Positions 29,918-34,787 of a DNA stretch of 34,787 nucleotides are shown here, piece after piece. Under the pieces are notes generated by a model, which was not told the origin of the DNA, did not search any database, and saw only the letters and a program-made list of their open reading frames with translations. A program made the position numbers and the translations under genes. Source of the DNA: Hypsibius dujardini (taxonomy: Eukaryota > Tardigrada > Eutardigrada > Parachela > Hypsibiidae); the NCBI GenBank assembly GCA_001579985.1, contig LRSR01001565.1, positions 1-34,787 on the forward strand. Direction: 5' to 3'. Numbering within the stretch: the stretch's first letter is position 1; every line of letters starts with the position of its first letter.

Positions 29918-30916
29918 ATGGCTTCCTCAAAGTGCTTTACATATCCAAGTATGGCTGGATACAAGGAAACACCATTATTTAGAAATATAAAAAATGTAAC
30001 GAATTTTATCACTCATCCCTCAAGCACGATTGTGTGTGGTAAGACAGGATCAGGTAAAACAGAAATAGTGATGAATTTAATAAAATATGGATTGGAATAC
30101 AGAATTTGGGATCAAATTATTATAATAAGCCCAGATGCTCAATCGGAATACGAAACATTTTTTAATAAACTAGAAGAAGAAATCGACATTAGTGATTTGG
30201 CAATAATTATTCTGTCTAGTCTTCCTAAAACTCTCGAAGAGTTTATGGATAAACTTAAAGAAATAAATGAGGATAATAGAAACAAAATCGTTTTAAACAC
30301 AGAAATTCAGACGCTTGCTATTGTTGATGACTTCCATGCAGAGGCAACTAGTAATAAATTCATTAAACAAATTTTCACTAAAAGTAGACATTATGGAATC
30401 AGTTTAGTGTTCTGTACACAGAATTTTAATGAGTTGCATGTGACAGTCAAAGTAAATTCACATTACTATTTCTTTACAAAAAATGTACACGGAGATATTT
30501 TACAAAATATTGAGAAAAAATGTGGTATTGAGAACTTGAAAGAATTATATGAAAAATACATGAAAGAGACTAAAATTAAATATCCCTGGATATTACTCAA
30601 CACTTTTAAAAGTTATTGTTCAGATAAAAGCGGTAAAATTTTCTACCTTAGTCATGAAGATGAAAAAGATGCTACAGATTTAGAACCTATCAGAAAAAAT
30701 GAAAGGAATTTTGATTCAATCAATTTCTTCGAGTTCAAAAATAAGTTTGATCTTCATCAAAAAAATAATTTAAGACGAGCAATATTAGATAAGTTCACTA
30801 GTATTGATGCAGATACTTTAGACAAAATGATGCTCAGTAGAAGAAGCAAAATACATGATGAAAATATTAAAAAACTAATTCCTAAACAATATTGGATGTT
30901 TTGGAGTTTGAAATAA
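29918..30916 (+). CDS. FtsK/HerA-type genome-packaging ATPase
   Basis: A32-like DNA-packaging motor of the Polinton virion module. GKTGSGKT (41-48 from the ATG at 29918) is the Walker A motif and TLAIVDDFHAE (about 132-142) the Walker B motif; SLVFCTQN (about 162-169) provides the polar residue expected after the next strand. 332 aa from the chosen ATG, ordinary for the family. An in-frame ATG at 29891 would add nine residues from the GAATTC repeat; I prefer 29918. The stop codon overlaps an AATAAA poly(A) signal (30912-30917) and lies 1 bp from the convergent integrase stop. Confidence 0.9.
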   Translation: MASSKCFTYPSMAGYKETPLFRNIKNVTNFITHPSSTIVCGKTGSGKTEIVMNLIKYGLEYRIWDQIIIISPDAQSEYETFFNKLEEEIDISDLAIIILSSLPKTLEEFMDKLKEINEDNRNKIVLNTEIQTLAIVDDFHAEATSNKFIKQIFTKSRHYGISLVFCTQNFNELHVTVKVNSHYYFFTKNVHGDILQNIEKKCGIENLKELYEKYMKETKIKYPWILLNTFKSYCSDKSGKIFYLSHEDEKDATDLEPIRKNERNFDSINFFEFKNKFDLHQKNNLRRAILDKFTSIDADTLDKMMLSRRSKIHDENIKKLIPKQYWMFWSLK

Positions 30917-30917
30917 A

Positions 30918-31841
30918 TTATTTGAATCCTCCTTTCTTTTCAACGTAATTGGGGTAACTTTCTACTAGATTAATGTTTTGAAGCTCATACTCTTTGTATA
31001 ATTTTTTAACTTTAGCATCAGTTTCAACATTTTTTAATTTAAACTTGTGACCTGTTCTCGCAATGACTTCATACACTTCAGTAGAATATCGCAGCCTGTC
31101 ACCCTTATCAAATGTTTTTTTATCTAGCGATATTCTAACTTTATCTCCTATATTAAGTTTCGGTTGCAAAAATATTCTTTCCTGAAGATTGTCAGCTGAT
31201 TTATTGAACACATCTATCGGTTTATTTTTTATTGTGTTGTGTACGGTATTGTTGTAATTATCCTGAATATCTGGCAGTATTTTGTACCATGCTCGAAGTC
31301 CAGTTGCAGTTCTCCACTTTTGCAGCATTTGCGCAATCGTCCTATTTACTCGCTCAACTATAGCATTTTTATTTATCTCGTTTGGGTCGGAAAAATATAG
31401 TTCTATATTGTTTGCTATACAATAATCTCTAAACTGATGAGTATTAAATTCATTGTCACAGTTAACATTTTGTGGAATACCCATGTGTGAAAACATTTTT
31501 CTTATATTTGTCATGATTGTAGGAAATCGTCTGTTTGTCATAGGGATTAGTTGCAAATATCTAGAGTAAACATCGATACATACTAGTATATATTTGTATT
31601 TGTTCATGATAAATCTGTCGTAAATTATTATGTCAATTTGATAGTTCTCTCTTGGTGCATAGGCATTTACAGTATTGTAGGTTTTTGGTTTTCTGGACTC
31701 TTTATTTATTTGATTCGTAAATTGATTTTTAAGAAATTTATTTATAGATATAGTAGAAAGTTTTTCATCAAGTTTGGAATTTAATTTTGATGAAGACTGA
31801 TAACCTATTTTTGGATCGTAGTATAGGTTTTGAAGATTCAT
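30918..31841 (-). CDS. INT: Retroviral-type (rve) integrase
   Basis: Catalyses insertion of the element into host DNA. The catalytic core has NYQIDIIIYD (first Asp), NVNCDNEFN (second Asp) and NAIVERVNRT (Glu), with 33 residues between the second Asp and the Glu, close to the classic D,D-35-E. The C-terminal part (GDKVRISLDKKTFDKGD..., then YEVI) fits an SH3-like DNA-binding domain. The frame is open to 31925, but I prefer the internal ATG at 31841 (MNLQNLYYDPKIG), which gives 307 aa. The extra N-terminal stretch is hydrophobic and overlaps a divergent small gene. No clear HHCC zinc finger was seen. Confidence 0.9.
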   Translation of the reverse strand: MNLQNLYYDPKIGYQSSSKLNSKLDEKLSTISINKFLKNQFTNQINKESRKPKTYNTVNAYAPRENYQIDIIIYDRFIMNKYKYILVCIDVYSRYLQLIPMTNRRFPTIMTNIRKMFSHMGIPQNVNCDNEFNTHQFRDYCIANNIELYFSDPNEINKNAIVERVNRTIAQMLQKWRTATGLRAWYKILPDIQDNYNNTVHNTIKNKPIDVFNKSADNLQERIFLQPKLNIGDKVRISLDKKTFDKGDRLRYSTEVYEVIARTGHKFKLKNVETDAKVKKLYKEYELQNINLVESYPNYVEKKGGFK

Positions 31842-31868
31842 TTTGACTTTAGCAAAAATATTATAAAA

Positions 31869-32075
31869 ATGAACGTAACATATGAGATGTGTAAAGAAAT
31901 ATGCAACCAACAAGCAATTAATCAATGGAGTAATGCAAGTCTGGGGATAGCAGAAATACTTTTTACAAGTTTTAATATATTAATGAGTTATATTGTATAC
32001 AAAAAAATTGATAGAAATAAAGACATGTTCCATAGAGAAAGTTTGTTCAGAGGTAACAGTAATGATAAAATTTAA
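31869..32075 (+). CDS. Possible small membrane protein
   Basis: 68 aa from the ATG at 31869. One hydrophobic stretch (LGIAEILFTSFNILMSYIVY, about 25-44) could span a membrane, followed by a charged tail. It starts 27 bp from the preferred integrase start on the other strand, and its stop lies 20 bp from the polymerase stop. No family recognised. The frame may be chance in AT-rich DNA, but it fills an otherwise empty slot between two packed genes. Confidence 0.4.
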   Translation: MNVTYEMCKEICNQQAINQWSNASLGIAEILFTSFNILMSYIVYKKIDRNKDMFHRESLFRGNSNDKI

Positions 32076-32095
32076 GTTAATAATCAATCCCAAGC

Positions 32096-34787
32096 TCAAT
32101 TATTACATTTTTTTATTAATAACTTTGTTTTATAATGACCATAAGCATAGGTTCTTATTCCATCTTCTCTGAGCCATGATTTGTCATCATAATTTACCAA
32201 AGCTAATTTATCTACATGATTAGTAAATAATTGATGATTTTCGCTTTTGAAAGTATTGAACTCTATTTCTTTTGTCTTATTATCGAATAAACAGTCTTTA
32301 AAATCTTTTTCTAATAAACTACCTTTTGGACACCCTTTTGTTGCCTGTTTGCTCTTTTTATAGTTTGGATCTTCAGTGTCATGTAAGTTGGCGTGATACA
32401 TTTTTGAGCGAATTGAAATTACTTCAGATATTTCCTTTAAAGATTCTCCATCTTGTGCTTCATCTTTAAAATAACCGGTTAGACCTTTGTTTTTTATATG
32501 ATACAATTTATGCTTCTTAGGATATACAGACATATCAAAATGAGAAGCAAATTCTTTGTCATTATGCAAGTCTTCATAAAAATCTTCCGTCTGAATTAAA
32601 TACATTAAGGAATCTGTATCTCCATTAAAAAAGATTGCCTTTTCATAACCATATTTTTTCAACATGACATCATAATGAAATTTATACATGTGAACTTTAC
32701 TTAAATCTAAAATCTTACTACCGATGTAAATAGGTTTACAGAGTTCGACTCTATGTTTTCTAAATTTACAGAATAGCAGGTTTTCGTGAATTTGGATGTC
32801 ATCTTCGAACCAAATATTTGGAGTTATCTTTTCTGTGTATTGTTTATGGCTAGTACACACTCTGACTGTTTGATACAGTCTTACATTTTCCATTGTTTTT
32901 CCAAACACAGAGTTATTCATCAGTTTGAAGAAATCTTTTTCAAACGGTGTAGCTGTTGACTTATTTCTTTGATTTATATTGAAATTGATATATGGTGCCA
33001 TAAAGGCTTCCTGTCTATATTTAATAACTTTATGCACTTTTTTAAGTATCATTCCTTTGCTTAAATAATATTGGAGGTTTTCTTGATGAAGAACATATTC
33101 TCTTTTGTTTGAAAGATCAGAGATTAATTTTATAGTAGGTTTTTGATGTATAGGTTTCAATTCTTTTGCTTTTGGACTTAACATATCATCAGTGATGAGT
33201 TTTTGTTCTGGCGCTAGAGGTACATCATTGCACATATCGTGAATTTCTTCTGGAACATCCAAGTCCACCACAAATAAATGAGAACGTGTGAGATTATTTT
33301 TTAACTTCATTATGTATTCTGTCGTAAATTTTTCCAAGTTAGTATCCCACTTGAATCCTCTAGTCGGTAGAAGCATTTTCATAATGTGACTGTATAATGC
33401 ACATGCATCAAAATATCTGATAAAAGTTGAACGGTTACTTTCATCATAATCGGCTAAATATTTATTGTTAGCCTTTACATATCTAGTGCGCACATTTACA
33501 TTTCCACCTCGTATAGATTTTTCAAATAATAGGTACATATCTGGATCAGTTATTAGTTCTAACTCTACTTTAGTCATTTTAAGCATAGCATCAAACGCTA
33601 GGGAAGGTGCTGTAGAATAATATACAGGATCTACTTCATAGAATTTTAAACAAATTTCTCTGAATTTTTCAAACACGTCTGCTAGAAAACTTACATCTGA
33701 ATATAAGTAGTGATCATGCCAATCACCCATATTTTTGCACTTTAATTTATCAAAGTTATCTACATATATTTTATAGTCCTCGTCAGAACATGCTTTGTTT
33801 TTTAGGTGATTGAAAAAGTCATTTTTAGATAGTTTGCCTTTAATTTGGAATTTTTCGAAGCTATCCATAAAATCGTAAGGATAAACACCTTTTTTCTTAA
33901 TTAATTTGGATAATACTCCGAAGTGTTTATCAGTAAATTTAAAATCTTCGGGTAGTAAATTACTCACTAACTTTTCTAGAGAGGAATTCAAAAACTGCAT
34001 ACTGTCAAGAAATTCAAATGTCATACTTGGAATAAAGTGTTTCGTTTTGTTTCTCTTTGGAAATTTGATTTTTCCCGTTATTTTTACATATTTTTCCATT
34101 GTTTTAGCAATGACTGTGACATTCTGTAATTTCTCAATTTGTTTAACAAATAGGTGAGAATCGTAATTCTTTAAATTATGAAACAAAATTTTTATTCTGT
34201 ATAAATTTTTTCTCAATTTCAAATTACATCCAGCATGTGCAGCTCCTCGGAATTTCCCAGTGAAATGATCATGATCTCTAACTTTAAGTAACCTTTTTCG
34301 TTCACTCTCAGTCTTTTTCTTTTCTTTTTCCAAATATGTTTGTTGGTTTTCACTTAAGGGGGTGTCGTCTACATCAGGATAAAACTCGTCGTCAAAGTCT
34401 TCAGCATAGAAATCCACTTCATCTGCCTCCTCTCCATAATCAGTATAATCTGTATCTTCTTCATCTGGTTCATAGTCAAATTCAAAAGGTTGTGGTTGTT
34501 TGTATTCAGTTGCTCCACTAAATTCCTCTTGGCAAATATAACATACTTGAGCGTCATTGTAAGATTTAATGTTATCTTTATTCATTTTTATTGGTTCATT
34601 TTTTTCTACAATATCATGACATTCCTTAGCATATATTTCTAATTGTTCGTAGAAGGCATTTATAACCTCTTTTTCATCCCTTTTCCCTCTATATAGAAAA
34701 GGTTTATGCTCACCATAGATAGAAACCATTTGCATCGCAAAACTGCAAGCTTCATGTTTTCGTGAAAATTTGGAATCTTGAAGTTTT
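32096..34787 (-). CDS. POLB: Protein-primed family B DNA polymerase, 5' end outside window
   Basis: Replicates the linear element from its termini. The frame is open to the window edge, so the true N-terminus lies outside; the first in-window Met is at 34735 (numbering below). CYIC (65-68) with DHDHFTGKFRG (154-164) and CN (170-171) form the endonuclease-VII-like zinc module common in Polinton polymerases, split here by a very acidic insert (about 86-125). Exonuclease motifs: HNLKNYDSH (186-194) and YSDVSFLAD (345-353). Polymerase motifs: the RGG block (409-411), motif A YFDACALYS (441-449, Asp443), motif B KLMNNSVFGK (604-613) and motif C GDTDS (705-709). All key catalytic residues seen are present, so it is likely active. 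Confidence 0.93.
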   Translation of the reverse strand, partial: KLQDSKFSRKHEACSFAMQMVSIYGEHKPFLYRGKRDEKEVINAFYEQLEIYAKECHDIVEKNEPIKMNKDNIKSYNDAQVCYICQEEFSGATEYKQPQPFEFDYEPDEEDTDYTDYGEEADEVDFYAEDFDDEFYPDVDDTPLSENQQTYLEKEKKKTESERKRLLKVRDHDHFTGKFRGAAHAGCNLKLRKNLYRIKILFHNLKNYDSHLFVKQIEKLQNVTVIAKTMEKYVKITGKIKFPKRNKTKHFIPSMTFEFLDSMQFLNSSLEKLVSNLLPEDFKFTDKHFGVLSKLIKKKGVYPYDFMDSFEKFQIKGKLSKNDFFNHLKNKACSDEDYKIYVDNFDKLKCKNMGDWHDHYLYSDVSFLADVFEKFREICLKFYEVDPVYYSTAPSLAFDAMLKMTKVELELITDPDMYLLFEKSIRGGNVNVRTRYVKANNKYLADYDESNRSTFIRYFDACALYSHIMKMLLPTRGFKWDTNLEKFTTEYIMKLKNNLTRSHLFVVDLDVPEEIHDMCNDVPLAPEQKLITDDMLSPKAKELKPIHQKPTIKLISDLSNKREYVLHQENLQYYLSKGMILKKVHKVIKYRQEAFMAPYINFNINQRNKSTATPFEKDFFKLMNNSVFGKTMENVRLYQTVRVCTSHKQYTEKITPNIWFEDDIQIHENLLFCKFRKHRVELCKPIYIGSKILDLSKVHMYKFHYDVMLKKYGYEKAIFFNGDTDSLMYLIQTEDFYEDLHNDKEFASHFDMSVYPKKHKLYHIKNKGLTGYFKDEAQDGESLKEISEVISIRSKMYHANLHDTEDPNYKKSKQATKGCPKGSLLEKDFKDCLFDNKTKEIEFNTFKSENHQLFTNHVDKLALVNYDDKSWLREDGIRTYAYGHYKTKLLIKKCNN

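Larger units (their letters stand above)
23640..34787. mobile_element. Maverick/Polinton (adintovirus-like) element, partial
   Basis: Encodes the full hallmark set: protein-primed DNA polymerase B, retroviral-type integrase, adenain-like protease, FtsK/HerA-type packaging ATPase, double-jelly-roll major and penton-like minor capsid proteins, plus pX-like core and fiber-like proteins. The sequence is strongly AT-rich compared with the host part, and genes are packed with gaps of 1 to about 100 bp. Core genes appear intact, except that the polymerase runs off the window, so this copy may be recent. The left boundary lies between about 23603 and 24013; the exact terminus and target duplication cannot be fixed without the other end. 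Polinton and adintovirus are overlapping labels for such elements; whether this one makes virions is unknown. Confidence 0.93.

Overview
The window is nuclear DNA from a metazoan, probably an invertebrate; I could not fix the phylum. The evidence is GT-AG introns (mostly 50 to 450 bp), animal housekeeping genes, and heavy loads of (CAGA)n, (GATT)n and minisatellite repeats in introns and intergenic DNA. From about 23.9 kb to the right edge the character changes to AT-rich, intron-poor, densely packed genes on both strands. That part is one side of a Maverick/Polinton (adintovirus-like) element.

Host part (1-23.6 kb). Bases 1-4200 hold microsatellites, an 89-bp tandem repeat and a small TA-flanked MITE, with no gene I can support. 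Then come: cyclin E (+, 7 coding exons, 599 aa) with a likely E2F/CCAAT promoter and a non-coding first exon; IMP3 (-, 7 exons, 182 aa); EEF1G (+, 9 exons, 425 aa), head-to-head with IMP3 across about 405 bp; a RhoGAP-domain protein (+, 11 exons, 560 aa); a PAAT/C10orf88-like protein (+, 4 exons, 301 aa), whose introns carry a 61-bp tandem repeat and a 344-bp foldback element with a 9-bp target duplication beside an 80-bp MITE; and an uncertain small minus-strand gene with two possible 34-nt introns. All splice models were built by hand and keep frame.

Polinton part (about 23.6-34.8 kb, right end outside the window). Reading right to left on the minus strand: protein-primed DNA polymerase B (N-terminus outside), integrase, a secreted LRRNT-type cysteine-rich protein, penton-like minor capsid protein, double-jelly-roll major capsid protein and adenain-like protease. 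On the plus strand: a pX/mu-like core protein, a small helical protein, an adenovirus-fiber-like protein, the FtsK/HerA-type packaging ATPase, and a small possible membrane protein. Together these are a replication, integration and virion-assembly module.

Most notable: (1) the protease frame has no AUG ahead of its conserved N-terminal part, but runs open, in the -1 frame, from a perfect A_AAA_AAC slippery heptamer 13 nt before the capsid stop codon. This suggests a retrovirus-like -1 frameshift giving a capsid-protease fusion. (2) The 307-aa protein carries about five fiber-shaft-type repeats. (3) The element carries a secreted LRRNT-like cargo protein. No function was tested and no database was searched; family names rest on motifs and general knowledge of the families.
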